Origin: CALBJU01 sp965247125 | GTDB lineage: Bacteria > Bacteroidota > Rhodothermia > Rhodothermales > UBA10348 | Direction of reading: 5' to 3' | Length of the DNA stretch: 64,000 nt | Assembly: GCA_965247125.1 (NCBI GenBank) | Contig: CBDFGO010000001.1 | Span: 62,001-126,000 of the forward strand | Shown here: in pieces, positions 1 through 8,417 of the stretch | How the letters are laid out: each line of letters starts with the position of its first letter | Numbering within the stretch: the first letter of the stretch is position 1 | The notes under the pieces: generated by a model | The model's input: only the letters and a program-made list of their open reading frames with translations | What the model was told of the DNA's origin: nothing | The model's database searches: none | Position numbers and translations under genes: made by a program

Positions 1-1
1 T

Positions 2-700
2 GAGAGCAGGCAGGCATATGGAATTTTTCTTGATGAGCTTTTTGTGGAGCTCAATCGCCCGCGGCGAAAGAGATTCCTCGAAGAAATGGCCCTTCTGCGA
101 TCACTACCATCCAAACGCATCGCTGCTTGTCAGCGCCTTGAGGTTCGGGTTCGCCAGGGATCAACGATCAGTGTGGCCAAGAACATCTACTCCGTTCACT
201 CGAGGCTGGTGGGCGAAAAAGTTGACGTGCGGCTCTATCACGACCACATCGTGGTGTCTTACGCGCAGCGAAAGGTAGAAGAAATGCCCCGGCTCAGGGG
301 CTCGGGCCGGCACCGGGTTGCTTATCGTCACGTGATCGATACGCTCGTCCGAAAGCCTGGAGCCTTTGCCGATTACATCTACAAAGCCGATCTCTTCCCG
401 ACTCACCTCTTCCGGATGGCCTACGACGTGATCCACCGAGGGGCACACAGCGAAAGGAGTGCCTCGCGGCGCTATCTTGAAATCCTGCATCTTGCGGCCA
501 CGGAGAATCAAGCTGCTGTTGAGGGCGCTCTGAGTGTTCTAATCAGGCAACAAGCACCACTGAACGTAGCATCTGTGCGTAATCTTGTTGAGGCCGGATA
601 CGAGAAGCCGCTCGACATTGAGATAGCTGGTGTAGAACTGGCCGGATATGATGCGTTGCTCTCGCAACCTGATATGGCTAGGGGCGGGGTAGCGATATGA
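2..700 (+). CDS. istA: IS21-type transposase IstA, C-terminal part (5' end outside window)
   Basis: The frame is open from base 2 to the TGA at 698-700, so this is the last 232 or so residues of an IstA transposase that begins left of the window. What is visible is the non-catalytic C-terminal portion, with the SVAKNIYSVHSRLVGEKV stretch and the LYHDHIVVSY segment typical of the IstA C-terminal beta domain. The DDE catalytic core would lie upstream. The stop overlaps the istB start in an ATGA (697-700), the usual istA-istB coupling. An internal GTG at 44 is not considered a real start. Confidence 0.85.
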   Translation, partial: ESRQAYGIFLDELFVELNRPRRKRFLEEMALLRSLPSKRIAACQRLEVRVRQGSTISVAKNIYSVHSRLVGEKVDVRLYHDHIVVSYAQRKVEEMPRLRGSGRHRVAYRHVIDTLVRKPGAFADYIYKADLFPTHLFRMAYDVIHRGAHSERSASRRYLEILHLAATENQAAVEGALSVLIRQQAPLNVASVRNLVEAGYEKPLDIEIAGVELAGYDALLSQPDMARGGVAI

Positions 701-1383
701 AAGCTGCTCTGCATACAGAATTGACGTCTGCGCTCAAGCTGCTGCGCATGCCAACGATCACGTCGTGTTACAAGGAAGAAGCGGCCACGGCCCGCCAGGA
801 AGACCTGACGCATGAGCGCTATCTGCTCGAAGTCATCCGGCGAGAAAGCGAGCAACGCCGGGTTACTCGAATACAGCGGTTCCTGAGGCAGTCACGGCTT
901 CCACAAGAGAAGGCAATGGAGAGCTTTGATCGCGCCCGCTTGCCGCTCAAGGTCAACCAGCAAGTGGGAGTGCTCATGGAGGGATGCTTCCTTGATCGTT
1001 GCGAGAACGTCTTGGCCTTCGGAAATCCTGGAAGCGGAAAGACGCATCTCCTGGCAGCCATCGGTCATGAACTCATCCAGCAAGGACACCGAGTGCTGTT
1101 CCGTCCCTGCAGCCTGCTGGTTCAGGAGCTACTCATCGCAAAGCGAGACCTTGAACTACCACGCATCCTGAAACGCCTCGCACAATACGAGGCCATCATC
1201 ATCGATGACATCGGATACGTTCAGCAGAGCCGGGAAGAAATGGAAGTACTCTTTACGCTGCTGGCAGATAGATATGAACGCGGCACGCTCATGTTGAGCA
1301 GCAATCTTGCGTTCTCAAAATGGGAGCAACTCTTTAAAGATCCAATGACAACAGCAGCTACCATTGACCGCCTCGTTCATCAC
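697..1383 (+). pseudogene. istB: IstB helper ATPase of element a, 5' part, split by IS insertion
   Basis: The first 229 codons encode an AAA+ helper of IS21 transposition, with Walker A GNPGSGKTH (near residue 109) and Walker B IIIDDIGY. The sequence is cut after the codons for DRLVHH by a second IS21-type element. The missing 3' end lies at 5404-5517. Joining 1383 to 5404 (one copy of the 5-bp duplication ATCAC, 1379-1383 and 5399-5403) restores HHSIILELN and a 266-codon istB. As it stands the frame runs into the inserted element and stops at 1470. Confidence 0.9.
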
Positions 1384-1481
1384 TGTGTAATCCTGTCCAA
1401 ATCGGCCACCCAATCCAATTTAAATCGGCCACCTAATCCGATTGATTCCGGCCACCCAATCCGATTCTAATCGGCCACCCC
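1384..1481 (+). repeat. left multiple terminal repeats of IS21 element b
   Basis: Four spaced copies of a motif close to TCGGCCACCCAATCC begin near 1402, 1425, 1450 and 1471, roughly 23 bp apart. Such repeats are the expected IstA binding sites at IS21 ends. The copy at 1448-1474 matches the inverted right-end copy. Confidence 0.8.
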
Positions 1482-1581
1482 ACATGCGGGGAATCAGGAG
1501 TGTAGGTAGACGCGGGATAATTCAGTAACCCGGTTCGTTCGCCCTTCTTTTTTCACCAACCAGTGATCAAAGAGGGCATCG

Positions 1582-2043
1582 ATGCCGAAGAAGCGATTAT
1601 CCGTGAAGAAGACCAGAGAGATACTACGTTTGCGTTTTGAGTGCGGCCTCTCAGAACGAAAGATTGCCACCAGTTGTGCGATCGCCAGAAGCACGGTTGC
1701 CGATTATTTGAATCGGGCGAGGGAAGCCGCTCTGACGTGGCCACTACCCGATGACGTGACCGAGGATGCGCTCGAAGAGCTTCTCTTCCCAGCTCGTCCT
1801 CACCAGAAATCTCGGCGTCCCCTTCCGGACTGGGAAACGCACAGAAAGGAACTGACCAGGGACGGCGTCACGATGCAGCTCCTGTTCGAGGAATACCGTG
1901 AAAAGCATCCGGACGGATACAGCCGATCACGTTTTTTTGATCTCTATCGTATCTGGAAAGGGACCATTGATCCGGTTATGCGAATCGAGCACAAGGCAGG
2001 CGACAAACTCTTTGTCGATTACAGTGGGCAGACCGTTGCAGTC
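1582..2043 (+). pseudogene. istA: IstA transposase of element b, N-terminal part, interrupted by IS256 copy
   Basis: This is the first 154 codons of an IS21 transposase. A helix-turn-helix lies near residues 10-50 (TREILRLRFECGLSERKIA then TVADYLNRAR), and the first catalytic aspartate is in VDYSGQ. After codon 154 an IS256-type element interrupts it (9-bp duplication GTTGCAGTC at 2035-2043 and 3428-3436). Removing the element and one duplication joins 2043 to 3437 in frame and gives a 512-residue IstA. Confidence 0.92.
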
Positions 2044-3427
2044 GAGTTAACCCCGAAAGTTGTGTACGGGTGAAAAAGGTATAGGCGGCGTATCCTGATG
2101 ATGATTACGTCATTGTCAATCCGAAGATTGGAGGATACACCGCCCATGAAGACGAATAACGCACACGAGAACGAGAACTACAATAGCACAGAGGATGTGT
2201 TGACAGAAGTATTGCGAACAGGGGCCGCAAAGATGCTGCCCACAGCCGTTGAGGCCGAGGTTGAAGCTTTCTGCCAGCGCTACCAGTTCCTGCGCGACGA
2301 AGAGAATCGCCACCGCATCGTTCGCAATGGATATCTGCCAGAGAGGAAGATTTTGACTGGTATCGGGGAGGTCGCTGTAAAGATGCCCCGCATACGCGAC
2401 CGTACGGGTCGGGGTGAGGATAGAATCGGTTTCCGCAGTTCGATACTACCAGCCTACCTCCGCAAGAGCCGCTCGCTTGAGGCTCTCATTCCATGGTTGT
2501 ACCTGAAGGGAGTTTCAACGGGCGGCTTTGAGGCAGCGCTCTCGGCCCTTGTTGGTCCTGATGCCCCAGGGCTGACCTCCTCGACGATTGCGCGCCTGAA
2601 GACGCTTTGGACAAGGGAGCACGAAGACTGGCAAAAGCGGAGCCTGAAGGAGAAGCACTACGTCTATTTCTGGGCCGACGGTATTCACGTAAACGTACGC
2701 ATGGATAAACAGAAACTGTGTCTGCTGGTCGTGATCGGCGCTACGGCCGATGGAAGGAAGGAGCTTATAGCACTCGAGGACGGCTTTCGCGAGAGCAAGC
2801 AGTCGTGGCGAGAGTTGCTCCTGGAGCTGAGGCACCGCGGGCTGGATCAAGGACCGAAGCTGGCTGTTGCCGATGGAGCCATGGGATTCTGGAGTGCTCT
2901 CGCAGAAGTTTATCCCGAGACGCGAGCCGCACGCTGTTGGGTGCACAAGACAGCAAATGTGCTCAACCGCCTGCCCAAGTCCGTTCAGAAGAAGGCAAAA
3001 GGTCACCTCACGCAGATCTATACAGCAGAAACAAAAAAGCAGGCAGAGAGCGCCCTTCTGTTTTTCATCAAAGCCTACCAGCAAAAGTATCCGAAAGCAG
3101 CAGAGATTCTGGTGAAAGACCGAGAAGAACTGCTCGCTTTTTATGACTTTCCGGCAGAACACTGGATCCATCTTCGGAGCACAAATCCGATCGAATCTAC
3201 GTTCGCGACCGTGCGCCTCAGGACCGCCAAAACGAGGGGATGTCTGAGCCGAGAAACAGCTCTTGCAATGGCCTTCCGTCTATGTAAAGAGGCTCAGAAG
3301 AAGTGGAGGAAACTGAATGCACCGCACCTATTGCAACTTGTAAAAAAAGGAATCAAATTCACCGACGGAATTACATCAGAACGACACGCTGCCTAAACCT
3401 TCCATACACAACTTTTGGGCATAGCTC
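2044..3427 (+). mobile_element. IS256-type element, copy A (1384 bp)
   Basis: The left tip GAGTTAACCCCGAAAGTTGT and the right tip (other strand) GAGCTATGCCCAAAAGTTGT form an imperfect inverted repeat of about 26 bp. A perfect 9-bp target duplication GTTGCAGTC flanks it. It encodes a single transposase. Four further copies of exactly the same length are in this window (14591, 19533, 25946, 43323), plus one end-only remnant at 5586-5656. Confidence 0.95.
2146..3396 (+). CDS. IS256-type (mutator) transposase, copy A
   Basis: A 416-residue DDE transposase of the IS256/mutator family. Likely catalytic residues are D178 (FWADGIHVNV), D243 (AVADGAMGFW) and E350 (STNPIESTF), spaced as in the family. 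The C(2)H-type stretch AARCWVHKTANVLNRLPKS lies between the second D and E. The start chosen is the ATG at 2146, 11 nt after GGAGG; an in-frame ATG at 2098 would add 16 residues derived from the terminal region. It differs from the other four copies by Pro instead of Ala at residue 32. It reads in the same direction as the istA it disrupts. Confidence 0.95.
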   Translation: MKTNNAHENENYNSTEDVLTEVLRTGAAKMLPTAVEAEVEAFCQRYQFLRDEENRHRIVRNGYLPERKILTGIGEVAVKMPRIRDRTGRGEDRIGFRSSILPAYLRKSRSLEALIPWLYLKGVSTGGFEAALSALVGPDAPGLTSSTIARLKTLWTREHEDWQKRSLKEKHYVYFWADGIHVNVRMDKQKLCLLVVIGATADGRKELIALEDGFRESKQSWRELLLELRHRGLDQGPKLAVADGAMGFWSALAEVYPETRAARCWVHKTANVLNRLPKSVQKKAKGHLTQIYTAETKKQAESALLFFIKAYQQKYPKAAEILVKDREELLAFYDFPAEHWIHLRSTNPIESTFATVRLRTAKTRGCLSRETALAMAFRLCKEAQKKWRKLNAPHLLQLVKKGIKFTDGITSERHAA

Positions 3428-3436
3428 GTTGCAGTC

Positions 3437-4513
3437 ATCGATCCAGAGACAAATGAAGAGAGACGGGCCGAAGTGTTTGTCGCCACACTGGGCGCCAGTA
3501 ATTACACCTACGCCGAGGCCACATGGACGCAGTCGCTACCGGACTGGATTGGCGCTCACGTACGGGCACTGGAATTTATAGGAGGGGTTCCCAGATTATT
3601 AATCCCCGATAACCTGAAGAGCGGAGTAACGGACGCCAATTACTACGAACCGAGTATCAACGAAACCTACGCCCGGATGGCCGCGCATTACGGCGTAGCT
3701 GTACTGCCTGCCCGGGTTCGCCATCCGCAAGATAAAGCTAAGGTGGAGATTGCTGTCAAAATCGTAGAATCTCGCATTTTGGCACGACTTCGGAATCGGA
3801 GATTCTTCTCGCTGCATGAGTTGAACCTGGCAATCCGCGAACTCCTCGAGGATCTAAACAATCGTCCGTTCCAGAAGCTCTCAGGTAGTCGCCGCTCACT
3901 CTTTGAAGAGATCGAGCGCTCAGCGCTCGCTCCTCTACCGGTCTCGCCCTACCTCTACTGCGAATGGAAAAAAGCACGCGCGGGAATCGATTACCACATC
4001 GCCGTCAAAAAGCATTACTACAGCGTCCCGTTTATCTACATCAAGAAAGAGCTCGATGTATGCGTGAGTGAGCGCACCGTTGAGGTCTTCTACAAGGAGG
4101 AGCGGATTGCCAGTCATCGCCGTTCCGCGCGCCAGGGTATGTTCACGACGCTTACCGAGCACATGCCCAAAAGCCACCGTCAGTATGCCGAATGGTCGCC
4201 GAGCCGCTTGATTCGCTGGGCTTCAAAGTCTGGAGAATCGACGGCTCTCCTGATGGAAAATCTTCTCGACTCCTACCCTCATCCCGAACACGGCTACCGG
4301 GCAGGACTCGGCATCATGCGTCTGGCCAAAACCTACGGAGACGACCGCCTTGAGGCTGCGTGCCAACGCGCGCTCTCCATTGGAACGTGCCGCTACAAAA
4401 GTGTCAAGTCCATCCTGAAGAACAATCTTGACCAGGCGCCGCTGCCAGAAAAGATCAATCCCAGAGCGCCCATCACTCACGCCAATATCCGTGGATCTGA
4501 GTATTACAGCTAA
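3437..4513 (+). pseudogene. istA: IstA transposase of element b, C-terminal part
   Basis: This is the last 358 codons of the interrupted IstA, continuing in frame from codon 154 at 2043. It carries the second catalytic aspartate (LIPDNLKSGV) and the glutamate in KAKVEIAVKIVESR, followed by the C-terminal domain. A GTG at 3473 could start a shorter protein, but that product would lack the helix-turn-helix and the first catalytic Asp, so the gene is taken to be inactive. istB follows 26 nt downstream. Confidence 0.9.
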
Positions 4514-4539
4514 TCCGATAACCAAACCAGAAAAAGAAC

Positions 4540-5304
4540 ATGCTACCAAACCCCACACTCGAGCGCCTACGCTCCATTCGACTGCACGGCATGGCCGATG
4601 CGTATGCCGAACAGAGTGAACAAACAGATATAGAAGCGCTCACATTTGATGAGCGATTCGGCCTGCTCGTTGACCGAGAGGCCGCCGAGAGAGAAAACCG
4701 GCGCCTCACGAATCGGCTGCGCCGCGCTCGCCTTCGGCAATCGGCCTCGATCGAAGACATCGATTACACTGCTGCCCGGGGCTTCGACAAGTCACTCATC
4801 CGTTCGCTTGCCCGCTGCCACTACATCCGTGAGCATCAGAACATCCTCATCGTCGGTCCCACCGGAACGGGAAAGACCTACCTGGCTTGTGCGCTCGCTC
4901 ATAAAGCCTGTCTCGAAGGATTTACGGCTGGATACTATCGACTATCGAATCTCCTTGCCGATCTTGAGATAGCAAAGGTGGACGGTCGGTATCCAAAGAT
5001 CATTCGGGATCTGGCAAAGAACGATCTGATTATTCTCGACGACTGGGGTCTGGCACCGATCGCAGATCATGTGCGGCCCATTTTACTTGAGATTCTTGAT
5101 GACCGACATGGGAATCGATCGACCATTGTAACGAGCCAATTACCCGTTGACGCCTGGCACACAGCCATCGGAGAGGCAACGATCGCTGACGCCATTCTTG
5201 ATAGACTTGTACACGACGGCCACCGGATCGAACTTGAGGGAGATTCAATGAGAAAGAAACGCTCTACAGTCAAACACAAACCGACTCAAATAACCGAACA
5301 ATAA
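4540..5304 (+). CDS. istB: IS21-type helper ATPase IstB of element b
   Basis: A 254-residue AAA+ protein of normal IstB length. Walker A is GPTGTGKTYLA near residue 106, Walker B is DLIILDDWGL, and an arginine-rich helix (RRLTNRLRRARLRQ) lies in the N-terminal third. It would assist IstA in target choice and strand transfer. It is intact, although its partner istA is interrupted, so the element can move only if an IstA of the same type is supplied elsewhere. The sequence differs clearly from the istB of the outer element. Confidence 0.93.
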   Translation: MLPNPTLERLRSIRLHGMADAYAEQSEQTDIEALTFDERFGLLVDREAAERENRRLTNRLRRARLRQSASIEDIDYTAARGFDKSLIRSLARCHYIREHQNILIVGPTGTGKTYLACALAHKACLEGFTAGYYRLSNLLADLEIAKVDGRYPKIIRDLAKNDLIILDDWGLAPIADHVRPILLEILDDRHGNRSTIVTSQLPVDAWHTAIGEATIADAILDRLVHDGHRIELEGDSMRKKRSTVKHKPTQITEQ

Positions 5305-5324
5305 CACCCGCGTCGCTACGCTCC

Positions 5325-5398
5325 GACCCGGCCGATTAGAATCGGATTGGGTGGCCGGTTTGCGCCGGAATCAGTGGCCGAATACGTCGGAATACACA
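5325..5398 (+). repeat. right terminal repeats of IS21 element b
   Basis: Inverted counterpart of the left end: GATTAGAATCGGATTGGG (5333-5350) is the reverse complement of 1450-1474. Further GGCCGxxxTxCGGAAT-type motifs run up to the tip at 5398. Confidence 0.8.
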
Positions 5399-5403
5399 AT
5401 CAC

Positions 5404-5517
5404 AGCATTATCCTTGAACTCAACCTAACGAGCTACCGACTGGAGGCTTCACAAACCAAGATTGACACTGAAGAAGAAACCCCTTCTAAATCAAAAACTA
5501 CTAACAAAGATGGTTGA
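5404..5517 (+). pseudogene. istB: IstB of element a, 3' end fragment
   Basis: Thirty-seven codons and a TGA continue the outer istB after the nested insertion (SIILELNLTSYRLEA and a Ser/Thr/Lys-rich tail). The join to 1383 is in frame when one ATCAC duplication is removed. There is no start codon, and it is part of the same broken gene as 697-1383. Confidence 0.88.
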
Positions 5518-5585
5518 CCTGCTGAAAAGTATCTAAACGGGAGAAATGAGTGTCGCCAGCCGGTAATAACCCTTGACGTTGATCA

Positions 5586-5656
5586 AATGACGTAATCATC
5601 ATCAGGATACGCCGCCTATACCTTTTTCACCCGTACACAACTTTCGGGGTTAACTC
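5586..5656 (-). mobile_element. IS256-type element remnant (left end only)
   Basis: Bases 5586-5656 match, on the minus strand, the first roughly 70 bp of the complete copies, from the tip GAGTTAACCCC to the GATTACGTCATT segment. The rest was separated by insertion of the outer IS21-type element. The outer edge at 5656/5657 is where the histidine kinase reading frame is cut. Confidence 0.88.
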
Positions 5657-6608
5657 AAGAGATAGTCTCCGCGGATGACTGAACAACGAAATGCACATGG
5701 ACTCCGGGATTGTTCTGTTTGAATTCAGAAATTTGTGCTTTAGCGGCCTTTACAATTCCAAAATGATGTAAAACCGGAGGCTTCAGATCGGAACATATAT
5801 CTCTGAGGTTTTGCGACACCTCGCCAGCAACTCGCTTCGCTTCACGTTCACTAGAGCTCAAGGGAAATGCCTGTTCGTCAATGTTTCCCTGCAATATTTG
5901 CAGCGCCTGAATTGGACCATCGTGGAGAGCGGAAGCAACTTCTATTCTTTCGTCTTCCCGAGCATCAAATAACCTCCTTCGAGATGCGAGCATATCCTTT
6001 TTCTCGCGATTTACGCGCCATCTAAATCGTGCGACGACTCCAACCCCGACGAGAAGGAATGCCAGCCCAAGCATCAGGAATGACATCTGTCGACTGACCA
6101 TAAAATCAACAGTTTGGGAGGCTGTATCGAGAAGAATGCTAGATGTAGGCTGCGCACCGGGTTCAAAATGAATATCGTTAAACACATTGACAACGTTTAA
6201 TAAATCGATGGGGAAAATATCTTCATTGGTGCCGTCGATAGTAATCGTAGTGACACCACTTTCGGAGATGCTGACCTGGTACAGTATTCCATCGGTTTTT
6301 GAGAGGTACTCGAATCTAACAGTCTTTTGCGGGCCGTCCAGGGTTTCGAACGACGCGAGAGGAGACTTCATGTCGGACGGGAACGAGAGGAGTGCCTTCA
6401 CAGGAAACTTGAGGCTGTCTCGTCCCGATTCGCTCTCGATCATTAGAAGGAGATAATCTCCGTGAAGGTCTACCGACCTGACCGTCGGAGTTACCGTTTT
6501 TGAATCTTGAAAAGACGCCTCTGGGTGTGCAGACAATTGCTGAATTGGCATGCCAAGCAGTACGACAAAAGCGATTTTTTGGAGCGTGCTCCTAGTAATA
6601 TAGAACAT
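5655..6608 (-). pseudogene. NarL-type sensor histidine kinase, truncated before the ATPase domain by IS256
   Basis: The N-terminus has a cleavable-looking signal (IAFVVLLGMPIQQLSA) and a sensor region of about 140 residues. One transmembrane helix follows (SFLMLGLAFLLVGVGVVA), then a HisKA_3 dimerisation/phosphoacceptor segment (EDERIEVASALHDGPIQALQ, His229). The catalytic HATPase part that must follow is absent: the frame meets the IS256 tip and stops at once (TCT TGA at the junction). The 3' half may lie beyond the left window edge. Without the ATPase domain it cannot autophosphorylate. No response regulator is visible beside it. Confidence 0.82.
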
Positions 6609-6716
6609 GTAGATCGGGAACTAATGTCCCTCAAAATAGCATTTTTGACTGATGCGGATGTCATATAAACCCAATTTCTTTCTGCTCGCAATTCTCGAAC
6701 GAGCAAAAGGAACAAC

Positions 6717-7418
6717 ATGCGCCATCTTAAAGTCCTTCCCATTTCAGTATTCATTTTTCTAGTTATTTTCGGCGCCGCAAGATTTGAGCCGGCAGTCACA
6801 TATCTTGAGGATAATGGCTTAAGCTATACCGCTTATGGAGGAGCCCAAATGCAGAATAATTCCTTGGGAGTAACCGCAACCGGACTCACTTCAAGAGGAT
6901 CAGGCCTCACCGTTGATGTGAACGGCCAACAGGCTGGCAGTATTCAGTTTGACCCTGTTCTAATCGATATTGGATCAACATTCAGTTTGATGGCAATCGA
7001 TGAGAATGAGGAGCTGATTGCCAGATATGACCTTGTACAGGTGTCTTCGAATGAGACGGAAGTTTGGCTGACGGTTGGAGAAGAGTATTTTGCACGTGAA
7101 AACGTAACACTTGAAGTTTTTGCAACTCACGAATCGGGAAGAAGCGAATCTCGTAAACTCAATATCAAATCAAATATTTTTCTCGGGGTAGTCACCTCAC
7201 AGTCCTCGGCCTGGCTGGAAACGTGGCACTGGATTGAGATCGAAGGTGAATGGATATTGGCTTTGGATCCCGAAGGCACCTGGATTGACTTTGCTAATGA
7301 TGGCGAAAACACTCTCATTCCGTTTAAGTATCTCGGAGTTGCTCTTCCTGCCGTTGAAGGACCAGACATCAAACTAAGTCGAGTTGAACTCGGTTCTGCT
7401 GTACATCCAGCGTTATAA
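6717..7418 (+). CDS. secreted protein of unknown function
   Basis: A 233-residue protein starting with a short hydrophobic export signal (VLPISVFIFLVIFGAARF). The mature part is rich in beta-strand-like, acidic and polar sequence (for example SGLTVDVNGQQAGSIQFDP and TWHWIEIEGEWILALDPEG). The start ATG is preceded by AAAAGGA. It is divergent from the kinase gene across about 108 bp that should hold both promoters. I recognise no domain, and no T9SS sorting domain is present at the C-terminus. Function unknown. Confidence 0.7.
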   Translation: MRHLKVLPISVFIFLVIFGAARFEPAVTYLEDNGLSYTAYGGAQMQNNSLGVTATGLTSRGSGLTVDVNGQQAGSIQFDPVLIDIGSTFSLMAIDENEELIARYDLVQVSSNETEVWLTVGEEYFARENVTLEVFATHESGRSESRKLNIKSNIFLGVVTSQSSAWLETWHWIEIEGEWILALDPEGTWIDFANDGENTLIPFKYLGVALPAVEGPDIKLSRVELGSAVHPAL

Positions 7419-7451
7419 ATCCTTCTCTACGAATTTAAGTCGCACAAACCA

Positions 7452-7492
7452 CTGATGAGGGCGGTTGCCCGTACGTCAATCGCCCTCATCAG
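7452..7492 (+). terminator. strong hairpin after the 233-aa gene
   Basis: Twelve-base inverted repeat CTGATGAGGGCG / CGCCCTCATCAG with a 17-nt loop, 33 nt after the stop of the upstream gene. There is no T-run after it, so it may act as an RNA 3' end structure rather than a textbook intrinsic terminator. Confidence 0.5.
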
Positions 7493-7647
7493 GCTGGCTC
7501 AGAAGATGCAGAAGACACTTCAACAGCCACGATCAGTCCTCTTTCACATGGTCATGGCACGTGATTGATAATCGAATTCGAAAGTCCGGAATCTTCGCAG
7601 ACCGCATCCAAGAAACCAGCGCTTCGGAAGGGATACGGTCCACATGC

Positions 7648-7920
7648 CTATCCAGACCGAATGTCACGCCAGCCCAGCAAGATTCGATTCTTAAATTTTT
7701 CGATGTCTGCTGCACAATTAAACTTTCGTCGAAGAACAGCTCTCCGATCGATAATCAGTGTAGTCGGAACGACACTCGTCTTTGTAAGATAGTCTAGATT
7801 TTTTCGTGTTGATATTCCGTATACAATCCCTGATTCTGGCACAGAATCAGCTGCGTCGAAATGTTTAACCAATTGATCAATATGACCATCGAACTTTGAC
7901 GTGCGCCCCGAAACGGCCAC
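7648..7920 (-). pseudogene. C-terminal fragment of a thioredoxin/TlpA-like protein
   Basis: The 90 visible codons contain VPTTLIIDRRAVLRRKF and an amphipathic end (AADIEKFKNRIL), which fit the last strand-helix section of redoxin/TlpA folds. The cis-proline VPTTLIID is the key sign. An in-frame TAG directly precedes the similarity, and no CxxC active site was seen upstream, so this is probably a decayed remnant. A faint, frame-broken relative seems to lie at 21720-21860. Confidence 0.4.
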
Positions 7921-8051
7921 CTCCAGCGTCTAGCCATCCGAAGACCTAAAATCTTAGGAACCTCGATAAATGGTAATTTCAGACTATTGCGACTCCCATC
8001 ATGGCTGTCGATGTTCTTTGAACAGCGCATCCACCAATAAGTCAAATTAAT

Positions 8052-8270
8052 ATGGCGCGTCGCTACACCGGCAACATGAACGGAGAACGATATCTGGCAA
8101 ATACCAGCTATAGCAAAAAAGAAGTGCACGATTTAGACAATGAAAAGTCTCAATGCCAAATCGATGAAATTATTCGAGCCGGTCACGACAAGCCCTATAA
8201 TTCCCTAGAACAGGCGAAAGCGGACGGCTACGATAATGGTGCTTATTGTATCGGAAACTCCACAAGATGA
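8052..8270 (+). CDS. small protein with C-terminal GYDxxxYCIGNSxR motif
   Basis: A 72-residue ORF. Its C-terminal half (HDLDNEKSQCQIDEII then AKADGYDNGAYCIGNSTR) has the look of a small conserved family in which Cys pairs flank a helix. Here the first Cys of the usual second pair appears as Gly (GAYC). There is no clear ribosome-binding site. It precedes the beta-propeller lipoprotein gene by 147 nt. The function is unknown, and the family resemblance is from memory rather than a search. Confidence 0.5.
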   Translation: MARRYTGNMNGERYLANTSYSKKEVHDLDNEKSQCQIDEIIRAGHDKPYNSLEQAKADGYDNGAYCIGNSTR

Positions 8271-8417
8271 TTGGCGGGGATTCGTTTTTTGGGATGTTCC
8301 AGATTTCTGGAACGGAGGATACACTCACAAGAATCTTGCGACTTCAGGGGCTTCGTATTGCTTCCTGCTTCTTTTTCTTTGCCTGAATACACAAGTATCA
8401 AACCCACATTGTCCGGT

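Larger units (their letters stand above)
1384..5398 (+). mobile_element. IS21-family element b, nested in istB of element a
   Basis: The tips are TGTGTAATCC at 1384 and, on the other strand, TGTGTATTCC ending at 5398. The element is flanked by a 5-bp direct repeat ATCAC (1379-1383, 5399-5403). Cargo is istA (1582-4513, itself interrupted by an IS256-type copy at 2044-3427) and istB (4540-5304). Without the inner insertion and its 9-bp duplication it would be about 2.6 kb, normal for the family. Sub-terminal repeats lie at both ends. Confidence 0.92.
1..5585 (+). mobile_element. IS21-family element a (outer), left end outside window
   Basis: This is the right part of an IS21-type element made of istA (open at the window start) and istB, reading rightwards. 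Its istB is split by a second IS21-type element at 1384-5398. The right tip is placed at about 5585, because from 5586 the sequence becomes the outer end of an IS256-type element. Its own target duplication cannot be tested, since the left end is not in the window. Confidence 0.8.

Noticed and set aside
1384..1481. short spaced repeats considered as a CRISPR array
   Set aside because: Repeats of about 15 bp, spacing about 23 bp, imperfect, and mirrored at the other end of the element; they are IS21 terminal repeats. No cas genes are present.
2515..3171. 218-codon minus-strand ORF inside IS256 (also at 15062, 19789, 26417, 43794)
   Set aside because: It is repeated only because the IS is repeated; it lies antisense to the transposase, has no start signal or recognisable fold, and is a shadow frame.
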